Assembly (NCBI RefSeq): GCF_029784155.1
Contig: NC_073692.1
Coordinates: forward strand, 425,921,324-425,985,323
DNA length: 64,000 bases
Direction: 5' to 3'
DNA from: Uranotaenia lowii
Taxonomy: Eukaryota > Arthropoda > Insecta > Diptera > Culicidae
In this document: piece by piece, positions 11,001-23,940 of the stretch
How positions within the stretch are numbered: position 1 is the stretch's first letter
How the letters are laid out: each line of letters begins with the position of its first letter
The notes under the pieces: model-generated
What the model was told of the DNA's origin: nothing
The model's database searches: none
Seen by the model: the letters and a program-made list of their open reading frames with translations, nothing else
Position numbers and translations under genes: made by a program

Positions 11001-14000
11001 CAATTTTGACAATTTTGACAATTTTGACAATTTTGACAATTTTGACAATTTTGACAATTTTGACAAGTTTTGACAGTTTTGACAATTTTGACAATTTTGA
11101 CAATTTTGACAATTTTGACAATTTTGACAATTTTGACAATTTTGACAATTTTGACAATTTTGACAATTTTGACAATTTTGACAATTTTGACAATTTTGAC
11201 AATTTTGACAATTTTGACAATTTTGACAATTTTGACAATTTTGACAATTTTGACAATTTTGACAATTTTGACAATTTTGACAATTTTGACAATTTTGACA
11301 ATTTTGACAATTTTGACAATTTTGACAATTTTGACAATTTTGACAATTTTGACAATTTTGACAATTTTGACAATTTTGACAATTTTGACAATTTTGACAA
11401 TTTTGACAATTTTGACAATTTTGACAATTTTGACAATTTTGACAATTTTGACAATTTTGACAATTTTGACAATTTTGACAATTTTGACAATTTTGACAAT
11501 TTTGACAATTTTGACAATTTTGACAATTTTGACAATTTTGACAATTTTGACAATTTTGACAATTTTGACAATTTTGACAATTTTGACAATTTTGACAATT
11601 TTGACAATTTTGACAATTTGACAATTTTGACAATTTTGACAATTTTGACAATTTTGACAATTTTGACAATTTTGACAATTTTGACAATTTTGACAATTTT
11701 GACAATTTTGACAATTTTGACAATTTTGACAATTTTGACAATTTTGACAATTTTGACAATTTTGACAATTTTGACAATTTTGACAATTTTGACAATTTTG
11801 ACAATTTTGACAATTTTGACAATTTTGACAATTTTGACAATTTTGACAATTTTGACAATTTTGACAATTTTGACAATTTTGACAATTTTGACAATTTTGA
11901 CAATTTTGACAATTTTGACAATTTTGACAATTTTGACAATTTTGACAATTTTGACAATTTTGACAATTTTGACAATTTTGACAATTTGACAATTTTGACA
12001 ATTTTGACAATTTTGACAATTTTGACAATTTTGACAATTTTTGACAATTTTGACAATTTTGACAATTTTGACAATTTTGACAATTTTGACAATTTTGACA
12101 ATTTTGACAATTTTGACAATTTTGACAATTTCGACAATTTTGACAATTTTGACAATTTTGACAATTTTGACAATTTTGACAATTTTGACAATTTTGACAA
12201 TTTTGACAATTTTGACAATTTTGACAATTTTGACAATTTTGACAATTTTGACAATTTTGACAATTTTGACAATTTTGACAATTTTGACAATTTTGACAAT
12301 TTTGACAATTTTGACAATTTTGACAATTTTGACAATTTTGACAATTTTGACAATTTTGACAATTTTGACAATTTTGACAATTTTGACAATTTTGACAATT
12401 TTGACAATTTTGACAATTTTGACAATTTTGACAATTTTGACAATTTTGACAATTTTGACAATTTTGACAATTTTGACAATTTTGACAATTTTGACAATTT
12501 TGACAATTTTGACAATTTTGACAATTTTGACAATTTTGACAATTTTGACAATTTTGACAATTTTGACAATTTTGACAATTTTGACAATTTTGACAATTTT
12601 GACAATTTTGACAATTTTGACAATTTTGACAATTTTGACAATTTTGACAATTTTGACAATTTTGACAATTTTTGACAATTTTGACAATTTTGACAATTTT
12701 GACAATTTTGACAATTTTGACAATTTTGACAATTTTGACAATTTTGACAATTTTGACAATTTTGACAATTTTGACAATTTTGACAATTTTGACAATTTTG
12801 ACAATTTTGACAATTTTGACAATTTGATTTGACAATTTTGACAATTTTGACAATTTTGACAATTTTGACAATTTTGACAATTTTGACAATTTTGACAATT
12901 TTGACAATTTTGACAATTTTGACAATTTTGACAATTTTGACAATTTTGACAATTTTGACAATTTTGACAATTTTGACAATTTTGACAATTTTGACAATTT
13001 TGACAATTTTGACAATTTTGACAATTTTGACATTTTGACAATTTTGACAATTTTGACAATTTTGACAATTTTGACAATTTTGACAATTTTGACAATTTTG
13101 ACAATTTTGACAATTTTGACAATTTTGACAATTTTGACAATTTTGACAATTTTGACAATTTTGACAATTTTGACAATTTTTGACAATTTTGACAATTTTG
13201 ACAATTTTGACAATTTTGACAATTTTGACAATTTTGACAATTTTGACAATTTTGACAATTTTGACAATTTTGACAATTTTGACAATTTTGACAATTTTGA
13301 CAATTTTGACAATTTTGACAATTTTGACAATTTTGACAATTTTGACAATTTTGACAATTTTGACAATTTTGACAATTTTGACAATTTGACAATTTTGACA
13401 ATTTTGACAATTTTGACAATTTTGACAATTTTGACAATTTTGACAATTTTGACAATTTTGACAATTTTGACAATTTTGACAATTTTGACAATTTTGACAA
13501 TTTTGACAATTTTGACAATTTTGACAATTTTGACAATTTGACAATTTTGACAATTTTGACAATTTTGACAATTTTGACAATTTTGACAATTTTTGACAAT
13601 TTTGACAATTTTGACAATTTTGACAATTTTGACAATTTTGACAATTTGACAATTTTGACAATTTTGACAATTTTGACAATTTTGACAATTTTGACAATTT
13701 TGACAATTTTGACAATTTTGACAATTTTGACAATTTTGACAATTTTGACAATTTTGACAATTTTGACAATTTTGACAATTTTGACAATTTTGACAATTTT
13801 GACAATTTTGACAATTTTGACAATTTTGACAATTTTGACAATTTTGACAATTTGACAATTTTTGACAATTTTGACAATTTTGACAATTTTGACAATTTTT
13901 GACAATTTTGACAATTTGACAATTTTGACAATTTTGACAATTTTGACAATTTTGACAATTTTTGACAATTTTGACAATTTTGACAATTTTGACAATTTTG

Positions 14001-14086
14001 ACAATTTTGACAATTTTGACAATTTTGACAATTTTGACAATTTTGACAATTTTGACAATTTTGACAATTTTACTTTGACAAGTTTT
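8021..14086. repeat. Satellite A: tandem (TTTTGACAA)n, about 670 copies
   Basis: A 6-kb array of the 9-mer TTTTGACAA. Most variants are units with one T fewer or more (8 or 10 bases, for example near 8155, 8208, 8765, 9208, 10470, 10595, 13195). Base substitutions are rare (TTTGGACAA near 8632, TGAAAA near 10213, CAAG/CAGT near 11066-11078, TTCGACAA near 12130). The left edge is diverged (GACAAGTTTTGTCC, TTGCCAACTTTG). The right end reads TTTACTTTGACAAGTTTT and then runs into the N gap, so the true end is unknown. Because 9 is a multiple of three and the unit carries only one stop in one frame, five of six frames are open; none is a real gene. Confidence 0.97.
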
Positions 14087-14586
14087 NNNNNNNNNNNNNN
14101 NNNNNNNNNNNNNNNNNNNNNNNNNNNNNNNNNNNNNNNNNNNNNNNNNNNNNNNNNNNNNNNNNNNNNNNNNNNNNNNNNNNNNNNNNNNNNNNNNNNN
14201 NNNNNNNNNNNNNNNNNNNNNNNNNNNNNNNNNNNNNNNNNNNNNNNNNNNNNNNNNNNNNNNNNNNNNNNNNNNNNNNNNNNNNNNNNNNNNNNNNNNN
14301 NNNNNNNNNNNNNNNNNNNNNNNNNNNNNNNNNNNNNNNNNNNNNNNNNNNNNNNNNNNNNNNNNNNNNNNNNNNNNNNNNNNNNNNNNNNNNNNNNNNN
14401 NNNNNNNNNNNNNNNNNNNNNNNNNNNNNNNNNNNNNNNNNNNNNNNNNNNNNNNNNNNNNNNNNNNNNNNNNNNNNNNNNNNNNNNNNNNNNNNNNNNN
14501 NNNNNNNNNNNNNNNNNNNNNNNNNNNNNNNNNNNNNNNNNNNNNNNNNNNNNNNNNNNNNNNNNNNNNNNNNNNNNNNNNNNNNN
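14087..14586. other. Assembly gap of 500 N
   Basis: Exactly 500 unknown bases directly after satellite A. The round number suggests a scaffolding gap of unknown true size, probably caused by the satellite. Confidence 0.98.
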
Positions 14587-17025
14587 AGATGATTTCCGAT
14601 CTTGTTGTCAACTCAATGGTAATTTAACAAGCCAATCATCATAGATATTTGGGTTTAACTATTGATAACAAATTTCATTGTACTTAATCTTCTTATTAAT
14701 TTAATCAATATGCACATAAGCGATGAAACATTTCAAATTCATTCTGGCTTTTTGATAATTAAAAAAATTAGGTTTGTTAGCCACGAAACTTAAGCTTTTC
14801 AAATATTCTAATCAGTTGAAGGCCACTCTAAAGTACACTACTGTACTTTATTTTCCTGTGAGCACTTTGCCCTTCAAATTCATTATTTGACTCATAGGAC
14901 CATTAACGAATAAGTACAATAATTTAGCTTGTGTGTGCTTACGCTTAATATGATTGATCTCAAATTGCCTCACTGCAAAACCCACAGAATCATTTGGCAG
15001 CATATGGTCCAACAATTACCAACTTCGACCATGGGCGTTTTTTGCTGTTGCAAGCGATTTGAAGGAACGAATGGATGAATGAATGCATGAATGATGCAGC
15101 CCTTTTCTACTACTTAACGACAAAGTAAGTTCGACTTAACTCGTAAGAAACAACCTTAGCCCGTTAGTAAACAGTAATTTAGCATATGAATAGTTTTGCT
15201 AGAGCTTGCGACTGCGCAAACCCGCCTGCGCAGAACCCAATCGGTCGCAGTAATGCATTTTCCATAGTGAGCCGCAAACAGCAAGAGGAAAATCTATTTA
15301 TCCGAGTCAACTCGTGACACGTTTTTGATGCTAACTACATGGCTTAGACTTCGGCTTACGCTACGAGGAAGATGCCTCTCTTCAAGTGACTACTTAAAAC
15401 TGACAGGGAAATTATCATAAAATTGCGCTGGAAGGGAGAAAACAACAAATCGTGCGTATACTTTTGGCTGTCAGCTAAACAGAAGATGAAATTTTATGAT
15501 GAGAGAATAGGTCGTCTCAAGTCATCCAAGACCAAGCGATGCAAATCACGCAGCGGAGGAAATTTTACTATATGAATCTAGATTCGATATTAAGAGAAGA
15601 GTCAACAAAGTTTGCAATGACTAACGATTAGTCAAAAAATCTGATTCGATTGTGTTTTATTTTGAGAAATGAACGAAATTGAATACATAACTTGTTAAAA
15701 TGTTTTAGAATTTAGTCAATTTTGTCTTACGACTTGTTAACTTTTGCTAATCTTTGAATACTGGAGCGGAAGCTCTAGCGAAAGTTTCCAGAGAGTGATG
15801 ATTGTCTCGGATTATCATTCGCTTAGACCAGTTTTTCCACGCAATGATTTACAGAACAAAAACCCGTCGTTAAGCCTCCAAAACATGAATATTCAACGCA
15901 CTTCCGAAAGTTTTATGATAACTGAAAGCTTCTTGTCACACAAAAGCCCCCCTTATTCGCCTAATTTGGAACAGATTTTATGGCACCAACTTCAACAGAG
16001 GGCTTCTGCAGAGGTTGATAATCGGAAAAATCTGAAAGAGAAAATGAGAACGAAAACATAAACGAAACAAGAAAGTTCAATCCGGACCGGCACCAAGTAG
16101 GTAGGTAGTGGAGTTGAATGTAGGTGATCAAAACAAAAAAAAGTCAGAGGGAAACAACCTGAAGGAAATGCAATCGAGATTAGAAGAGCGAAATATTACC
16201 CCACCAATAAAAGATAATGTAGAATGTTTTTGTATCTTTGGATGGTTGTCTTTTTTTTTTTTTTGGTTGATGTTTATGTGTGTACCAAGCTCCCTTGGAT
16301 ACTAATTTGGATCACCATTGGGGCCTAATTGGTGCGGTCAATTGACTGCAACCGAGCCCAGGAACTTGTTTTTGTGCTTGATTGATATCTCAACGGCGTT
16401 GCCGTAAAATGCCGGTGGATAACTCATTGTATAGTAGACTAGAATATCTTTTGGGAAACTAGGTCATAAGGTTTATGAAACGTCGCAGGGGAAATTTTTA
16501 GTGTTTGGCATTGCTAACTGAAAAGTTAGCGGCGCTTTATCAATCACCAACTCATCAACATTAGCGAAAGCTGTACAAAACCGCTGAATGTACTGAAAAA
16601 GTTCGCAGCCATCTACTTAAACTGAAAAAGTTTTAGGATTATTCCATAGAAATGTATATGATTTCATCTTTAATTTTCAAATATCCGGATCTTTTCACCT
16701 TATAGGGTAACATGAAAGAATTAAGAGCGGTTCGGGGGGGTAAACCCCTCATGAAGTTTCACGTTGGTCTCTGGAGAAACTCTACTCCATAATTAAATTT
16801 TCAAATTCTGAATCAAATTGATATCAAAGAAGATTCGAGAGTTACAATTTAGACTCAGAATTGAGATCTTCAACATTAAAATCCAATACAGCATACATAT
16901 CCCGCGGAACCAAAAATTCGGATATCACTTTAGGAACGAACTCACAAGTTCACATGGAGGTGTACCAAAGTTCCGTGGAACTTTTTTGCTGTTCAAAATG
17001 CTATTTCGAGGTTCATGGAACTTCA
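14587..17025. other. AT-rich non-coding DNA
   Basis: No gene recognised. The longest open frame (15744-16061, plus, 105 codons) has no family resemblance and is most likely chance. No clear element ends or RNA genes are visible. Confidence 0.45.
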
Positions 17026-17130
17026 TCTATAAATAAAAATGAATGTTTGGCTGTCTGTCTATTCCCTATAGCCTCGAAAGCTACTCCGATCAATTTGAAA
17101 TTCAGTTTATAGGGCTTCCATACCACTGAG
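17026..17130 (+). mobile_element. Helitron-like 5' terminus (tentative)
   Basis: The sequence TCTATAAATAAAAATGAATG at 17026, followed by a TGTCTGTC run and then CCCTATAGCCTCGAAAGCTA, matches a recurrent insect repeat whose 5' end begins with TC, as Helitrons do. It is preceded by A, fitting insertion between A and T. I see no matching 3' end (CTAGT preceded by a hairpin) before the next element at 17971, so it is partial or its extent is unclear. The family assignment is from memory of similar repeats and is uncertain. Confidence 0.4.
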
Positions 17131-17970
17131 TTTTGATTGAATTTTTGCACAAAATATCGAAAATATTGCCTTTTTAAGTAAGTTCAGACGAGTTCGTATA
17201 ATTTTTTGAGTGGGTTTTGTTGGACAAGTTATTGGCATTTTATTGATATATAAATTTAACATAAGTTTTGGATAGATTTTTTGCAAGCTAGCAATCAATA
17301 ATGAGTTTTTTTTCTCTAGAAACACTTAAAATTCGAAAAAAAACCCTCAATTTTTGCTGTTTTTAGACGGAAAAGCTCAGTATTGATTGCTAGTTTGCAA
17401 AAATTCTATTCAAAACTAACAAAGGTTAAAACTTACTGAAAAAAAGAATTATTTTGTAACATATCTCCTTTCTTAATTACTTAATTTAACATGTTCCACA
17501 AAATTGTGTGTTTCAACAATTTGAACAACTTTTTCAAATATTCCAAGTTTGTAGATCGTATACGAAAAAAGATATTAAATAAAAACTCAAAACTAATTGA
17601 TTTTTTTTTCAAAATGCTCGTAACTTTTATGATTTTCATGCGATCTTGATGGTGTATTCAACAAAGTTTTTTATAATAATAAGATCTACAACTTTTGTGA
17701 AGACATGAAGTCTCTAAACAAATTATTTTTTTATTTCCCTTTCAGGTGGAAAAATCACTTTTTTCTTTCAAGTATTCCGTAGATCCTTAAAAAAATATGA
17801 GAATGTTGTGAAGACATCAACATCTATCGTTTACCGTTTGTCCGCAAATAATTTTGATCACTTATTAGGTGCATTTCCCCCTGTGTGCGGCGCTGGGAAC
17901 CCAATAGAAATGAAAACAAAAAAGAAATGAAAAACTGACGTTGACGCTAGATTTCATATGCGGTAACATG
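17131..17970. other. AT-rich DNA, probably old repeat
   Basis: Low-complexity AT-rich sequence, possibly the body of the element that starts at 17026. No coding region is recognised. Confidence 0.35.
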
Positions 17971-19969
17971 TAGGGTAACGGACTTATTTTGGATCGGGTA
18001 CATATTTTTGACCACCTTGCAGCTTTTTCCAATTTTTCTCTCATAAATCATATTCATCATGGAAATTTTGGGCAAATATAATTAATGTTCCTTTTAATGA
18101 TTCTAATAATTTCTAATGTTCCGTTTTAACAAGCTGATAAGGGAGAGAAAATTGAAAATAAAGTTTTGATTTTGGGCAGTTGGGCCGAATCAAGCCTATT
18201 TCAGGAGAACGGGTTATAATTGGAGTCAACTTTCAAGAGGTTTTCAACATAACTGTGCTGGATTTAACAACTCCAAACATGTTCAGAGCTATGATAAAAC
18301 ACTTGAAAAGTAGTTCGGAAGCTCGAAGACCCAAGAAAATTCGTTTCAATAGCAATTTGACCCATGTCGAAAATAGGTCCTACTTAATTCCATAAGGACT
18401 TATTTTGGACCACTCGACATAACCTGGGTATTAAACATGCTGTTAAATTTTCATGAACGTAATAAGACGTTCTACGACGATATGAAATAAATAATGCACA
18501 ATATTTCAACCGTTTATTATAAACAAAAATTGGAATTTTGGCATTATTTTATTTAATAAACTCACTAAAGCCCAAACCCGCCTTTAGACGGGGTTTACTA
18601 CAATTGGCAAAAAAAACGAAAAATCATTCTTTTAAGTTACTTTTGTGCACTATGCTTTAATCTTAAATCCACATTAATGGCAACTGTTTGATATGCAGTT
18701 GCCAAAAGCTGCAGCTTAAAGAAGCATAAAAACATGAAAAAACTGGTCATGCACCAAGTTTTTATTTTATTGAGGCATTATTTTTAATGCATCATGAAAA
18801 ATTATTGACAGTTTGGTCTAAAAATTACAACCATTCAGGATTGTTTTAAGAGAAAAAAAATTCTTGGTGAGATAGAAGAGGAAATATGAACGCCGTCTAA
18901 AGGAGTGGTGGGGGAAAAAACGACAACAAATAGACAAATGTGTAACGCTTAATTTTTGAATCAGTTAAAATATCTCAGTTAATAATACAATAATTTTAAC
19001 TAAAAATATGAGATAGCCTTAACATGTTTCAAAAGTTTTTTAGCCCCTGTGGTTACGCCATTTTTTGAAAAAAAAAAAAACTATTGGAAAATTTGTTCCA
19101 ACGATAAATTTTTTCGTAGAACAAAAGTTGTTATAAAGATAATACTGAACTTTTGTGAGTTTTTCAGCAAAAAAAAATCTTGCTTTCAGATGGTTAAAAA
19201 GGTTGTATAGTTCATGTACATTTTTATCTTTTTTGAATCTGTGTATTCTACAGAACTGAAGCTAAACAAAATCCATTAAGGTTGTGGAAATCAAATGCCT
19301 CAATTGATGTCGCGGAGTTGATGGTGTCAGACTTTCTTAACTTCTTATTGGTCGCCTGAAGAAGATTTGCGTTCTAAATATTGATATTGATATTGATATT
19401 GAGAACATATTTCGTCAAGATTGCAGTGTGCTGTCGGAATTTTCTAAATATTTCAAACACACTATATAAAGGAGGAGATTTTCTATTTTAATGATTGTAG
19501 TAAGAAATCTTCAACAAACAAGTGTTCCTGAATATCGGCTAGAGAAAAGTTGAAAAAAATTTGTTCAGGAATGAATTTACGCGAACAAACAAAACTTGAC
19601 TACAAGAATAAGAAAAGAAAATAATAACTTAATTATTCGCATAATTGCGCATCAATCGCTGTCGTAAATCTAACAAAATTTAGAGAAAAAAAACTTATTC
19701 AGTTTAAGGGTGGTCCAAAATAGGTCCAGAGGGTGGTCCAAAATAGAAACCTGGTGGTCCAAAATACCGACCAGAGTAATGATCGAAGAAACGCGTTTTT
19801 AGGCTTAAATCTTGCTACATTGCAAAAAACGACGATTTGTTTCGATTGAAACGGCCTCGATCTTCGTAATGCACGGATAAAGTAATAAAAAATTGTAACA
19901 TGTACTTTTTTATATCAGAAAATAACACAGACACTTCCCAAAGCGGTCCAAAATAGGTCCGTTACACTA
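17971..19969. mobile_element. 2-kb terminal-inverted-repeat element, non-autonomous
   Basis: The two ends are inverted copies over 26 bases with three mismatches: left 17971-17996 (starting TAGGGTAACGG) and right 19944-19969 (ending CCGTTACACTA). Subterminal copies of a GGTCCAAAATAG-type word recur at about 18400, 19712, 19733 and 19753. If the outer TA at each end is target sequence, the element has a TA duplication, as in Tc1/mariner/pogo-type elements. No transposase is seen; the longest frame (18180-18395) has no known motif. It would therefore need enzymes from elsewhere. The superfamily is not settled. Confidence 0.7.
18571..18915. repeat. Inner inverted repeat, possible nested MITE
   Basis: CCTTTAGACGG near 18581 recurs inverted as CCGTCTAAAGG near 18893, with partly matching flanks. 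A pair of ends about 330 bases apart inside the 2-kb element suggests a smaller element nested in it, or an internal palindrome of the host element. Only the 11-base core and a few flanking bases match. Confidence 0.35.
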
Positions 19970-20210
19970 TTTATCCTCGAAAAGGCCAAACTGGTCTGAT
20001 TAAATCAGCGACCAGTGAGTGAGTTACCAATTTTGTTTCTTGAAAATGATCATTTAAAAACTTTTTTTTAAGCCTTGAAGTTTTTCTTTGAATGCAAATT
20101 TCATAAAGCAGTGGTTATTCATAAAAAAAAATGTTTTGTTGATTGATGATTATTGTCGAGAAGTAAAAAAAAAATGCTGCAAAAATGCTGTAGCAAATTT
20201 CTATTTGCCT
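19970..20210. other. Non-coding spacer
   Basis: AT-rich spacer between the inverted-repeat element and the SINE-like copy. Nothing recognised. Confidence 0.4.
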
Positions 20211-20211
20211 C

Positions 20212-20655
20212 CCCTAGGTCTAGCGGATAGGCTGGCACGAGTCTGGTTTTGGTATGCTAGGCGTACTGGGTTCGATTTCCGGTATCGGCAAGAAAACTTT
20301 TGGATTTGTGTCCCCTAAGCTGTCGACACGTAAGATGTGTTTTGTTCTATAACTGACTTTATATAATTCGAATGTTCAATCGGCTTTCAGCCAGGTATAA
20401 AGACGGATGCCAGAATACCTGTAATAAACTATTTAGCCCTCCTGATTGACTCGTTCTTCCAAAATACTCCAACATCAACACACGCATACATTCACTCCAT
20501 AACAGTTCATATGAAGCCATGGGGTCCGAGAAACCTTGCTTGCATTGGAGATTTGTCGAACCTAATAATCTATAAAATGCATGTAAACACATACTTCGGC
20601 AGAAACTGCGGTGAATCTGTGCACCCACTAACATACATACATGGAAAAGACCATC
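20212..20655 (+). mobile_element. tRNA-headed SINE-like element
   Basis: The 5' part resembles a tRNA gene with an internal RNA polymerase III promoter: A box TAGCGGATAGGCTGG at 20221-20235 and B box GGTTCGATTTCC at 20269-20280, spaced as in tRNA. It continues into a body that is related, in inverse orientation, to 236-548, and ends in a CATACATACATGG tail near 20630-20645. tRNA-derived SINEs are known in mosquitoes. I see no clear target duplication. The head could not function as a normal tRNA. Confidence 0.6.
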
Positions 20656-23545
20656 ACACTACACTCTTTTTCATATTGCAATGTAATATTAAATTTTTAT
20701 ATCTGTGAATCTCATGATAAAAAAAAATTAAAGGGATTGAAGTATGAGTCGATGGTTCGAAACATTAAAAATATTTCGCGTTATCAAGTAAATACTAGCT
20801 TACAATTAAGCGATAGACCAATAAGAGTTTCAAATCATCATCAAACGCTACTTAAGATAAAAATGATTTAATGATCTCGGCGTTTGTTGTGCTATAAATG
20901 AGCTCAGCTTCCAATAAAAGATCATCAAACTTTCAATCCTGCAGCAATTATCGCTAACCGAGTTTGTCCGATTCTAGCCTGCGGGGTTTAAAAACTTTAA
21001 TTTTTGCTCTTTCCTTCAATGTCTGGCCAGGAATATACAGAAGGAGTTTGTCTAACTCTGACTAAAATCTCTTTCACGACCAACCCTGAGTCACAGCTTA
21101 TATTGCATTATCTATTCGCGCTAATCTACTTCAATAGTTTGTCGTACTTGCAAAGTAGCGACTTTAAACCACTTTACGGAACTGATTCGATTCCAATGAA
21201 ACCTTTTAAAAGGACTGATTTCGTCCACGCCCGACTGCCAACTTAAAGCCATCCATTAAAATTCTTCCAAGATTATACGCAAATTCAAGCACACGCATTC
21301 AATCGGGAAAAAGGAAGGTAGGTCAATTTTTCACTTTCATCCCTGGAGCACGCTTGTTTTTCTCTCTTAGGTATCCTATTGCTGATAAGAAACAGAAATT
21401 GATCGTGATTGGTGTTTCGCTACCTTGCCCAGCTTCAGTCTAGTTTTTCTAGTTTTTGCTGCCGGATGGATATGTTAACTGGAGGTACCCCTTTATTTTT
21501 GCGTTCAACCTCCACCACACCGTTTGCTAATTAATAATCGTACACAGATTTGCACCTGGCCGTCAACTTTCGCTTCATAAATCTTTGCGCTGTGCCAGAG
21601 GATGAATTTGCAACTTTGGACGTAGTAACACTTGTTTTACGAATTTGACGTTAGATATTTCCAAAGTAATAACAATAAAACTTTATTAGTAGATATAACG
21701 TAAATACAATCATGAAATGTTTTGCCAATAGAGTTACTTTAAAAATAAATTTAAAAAAAATAGTGAAAGTGAACAAAAAAAAACATCAACAACCTAAAAT
21801 AACTTGAACGCGTCTTGAATCGTTTAAGTTTAGTTGAAGGCTTTAGCTGTTCGCGCATTAATGACGCAAAAACAGATTTTAAATATATGCAAACCGCACA
21901 CCGCCCAAGAGTAAGTATCGTAACTATATAATGTTATCAAGATTTTGATGTGCATCCTGAGAAAGTGACTGATTCATGGAGCTCATTAATATGGCGGCTA
22001 GTTTCGCATCTGTGCTGAGAGAGGGTTGATAGATGCAAGTTAGCCGTTTGATATATTGCAGGATTGTAGAGTGTTTTCTTTCATTAGATAACTTAGTTTC
22101 AATTATTTGAATAAAGAAGTCAATGAACTAGAGATTACACTAGGGAACAACATTTTGAGTGCCTATGTTTCAATAACTGTTTTTTGAAAATTCTGATCTC
22201 AAATAATTTTTTTCAGATTTTTGTCTATCAGTTCTTTTGTTTTTTTTTTTATATGGAGTGTGGAAATTTTAAAATTAATCGATTTTGGGTAAAATTGATG
22301 AACCAACAAACCTATATAGAAAATAAAAACTGATTTTAAATCTGTTTATAATCCATTATGCAATCTTGTTTCAGATTTTAGATACTCTTGTTTCAGAGAT
22401 ACAACGCTTTGAAAATTTTTATTTTTAAAATTTTTAGAAATTTGAATAAATAAAGTATAACTATTTTCGACATCACTGAACCAAGTCATTGAGATTTTAA
22501 AATTTTAGTTCACTTAACAACTTTGTTGAAGACTGAAAAACATGTTGGCCTATGTTTTAAGAAATATCTAAGATTAAAATATCATTTAAAATTCTCAAAA
22601 ATTTTGTAAAAATTATCGTATTATGCAGAATTGTGAAAAGTAAATCAAAAGAAAACTTCTATAACTTTTCCTCTAAATGCAAAATTACTCGCGGTATTCG
22701 GAGAAATTGATCGTTGAATTAAAACCTTTAATTACCAAATCTGTTTTAAAGCTTTGCCAATGAAGTGCACAAATTGATTAAATGAATTTTTACCTATTTT
22801 GCAAAGGCATCTCGAAAACAACCTGTCAACCTGTCAAAATAATCTTTTTTGTTCTTTGCACCTCGGAGAAATGTAAAATTTGTTGTAAATTTGTGTTGAT
22901 TGAAAGTAAATTTATTTCCCTAATTCAAAGTTGGAAGTAGAATTAACACCTTGACATCAATAGTGGTTTAATGATAGGAAATTAATCAGTTTCCTTATTA
23001 AACAGTAAGTCATTTGAACGTAAAACTAAACAAAAAAAAAAACCTTTATAAAATGCATCGTAAATATATAAATCTACCATTTTTAGAAAATTCTATAGAC
23101 CAACTCATTATTGTTCCCACAATTATTGGAGAACGATTCTGAGCGTTGAACAATGAATAACTGTAATTTACTTTTTTGATTCCCATATTGAAATGAAAGG
23201 GAAAATCAAGAAATTGCATTATTATTGTTCATCTTTTTTATTGACCAAAAATTCTTAGTCTTTGACAAAGAATATTCTTAAATAACTTATCAACTTTTCT
23301 TTAAAAAAAATCCATTGTGTGTATGTCATTCAATATCAAGTGTGTACAGCGAAAATAAAAACTTTTGGAATTCGCCAAACTTAGCCAAAAGGCCATGGTC
23401 AGTTATACAAATTCTCAAATTTGCAGAATGACCAGACTTTGCGATTTCCAATAATCATCCAGCTGGTTTTTTGAGGCTCAGACACAATTTTCGATGTTTT
23501 AAAAAATATTTTTCAAATCAGCATTTGTTTCTTGTATAACGTGCT
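20656..23545. other. AT-rich non-coding DNA
   Basis: No gene recognised. Several short frames are uninformative. Around 22180-22700 there are words such as AACTTTGTTGAAGAC that recur in small palindromic mosquito repeats, suggesting old MITE-like material, but I cannot define ends. Confidence 0.4.
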
Positions 23546-23550
23546 AGAAA

Positions 23551-23940
23551 TCATTGCCACTCCAATAGGAGACTGAATGATAGCTTTAGACGACCATACT
23601 GTAAAAATAATTTCATGTCATTGATGTAAAGTATAAATAATAATGGACCCAACACACTTCCTTGTGGTACACCTAAGGTATATTCTCTGTATTGAAAGTA
23701 AGATGAACCAAATTTTGTTCTTGAAATTCTATAACCCAAATAGTCCTTGGACCAGTTGAGAGATGTCCCACTGATGCCAATTCTATTAAAACATCAATCA
23801 GAATCGCTCGATCAATCGTTTCTAAAGCTCTTTTGAAGTCCAGAAACATAGCAACGGTGTAGTTACCATTTTCGATGTTGATCTTCCAATTACGAAGTAC
23901 CAACTTCACTGCAGATTCTATTGAATGTTGCTTCCAGAAT
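23551..23940 (-). pseudogene. Jockey/CR1-like reverse transcriptase fragment
   Basis: Minus-strand remnant of a non-LTR reverse transcriptase. In reading order: FWKQHSIESAVKLVLRNWK, then motif A as AMFLDFKRALETID (DFKRAFETIDRAI-like), then after a frameshift near 23745 motif B as LGVPQGSVLGPLLFILYIND. The PQGSVLGPLLF motif is diagnostic for jockey, CR1 and related LINEs. Motif C is missing, and the fragment stops shortly after INDM with WQ-stop. It is a short, dead piece; its boundaries with flanking DNA are not clear. Confidence 0.85.

Noticed and set aside
7978..14067. Open frames up to about 2000 codons of Leu-Ser-Lys, Asn-Cys-Gln and Val-Lys-Ile repeats
   Set aside because: By-products of a 9-base satellite. 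Five of six frames are open because 9 is a multiple of three and only one frame contains a stop in the unit; frequent one-base T changes would scramble any protein.
8021..14086. CRISPR-like array
   Set aside because: Direct tandem units with no spacers, in a eukaryotic setting.
20212..20285. Functional tRNA gene
   Set aside because: A and B boxes are present, but the 3' acceptor side does not pair with the 5' end and the sequence continues into a repeat body; a SINE head fits better.
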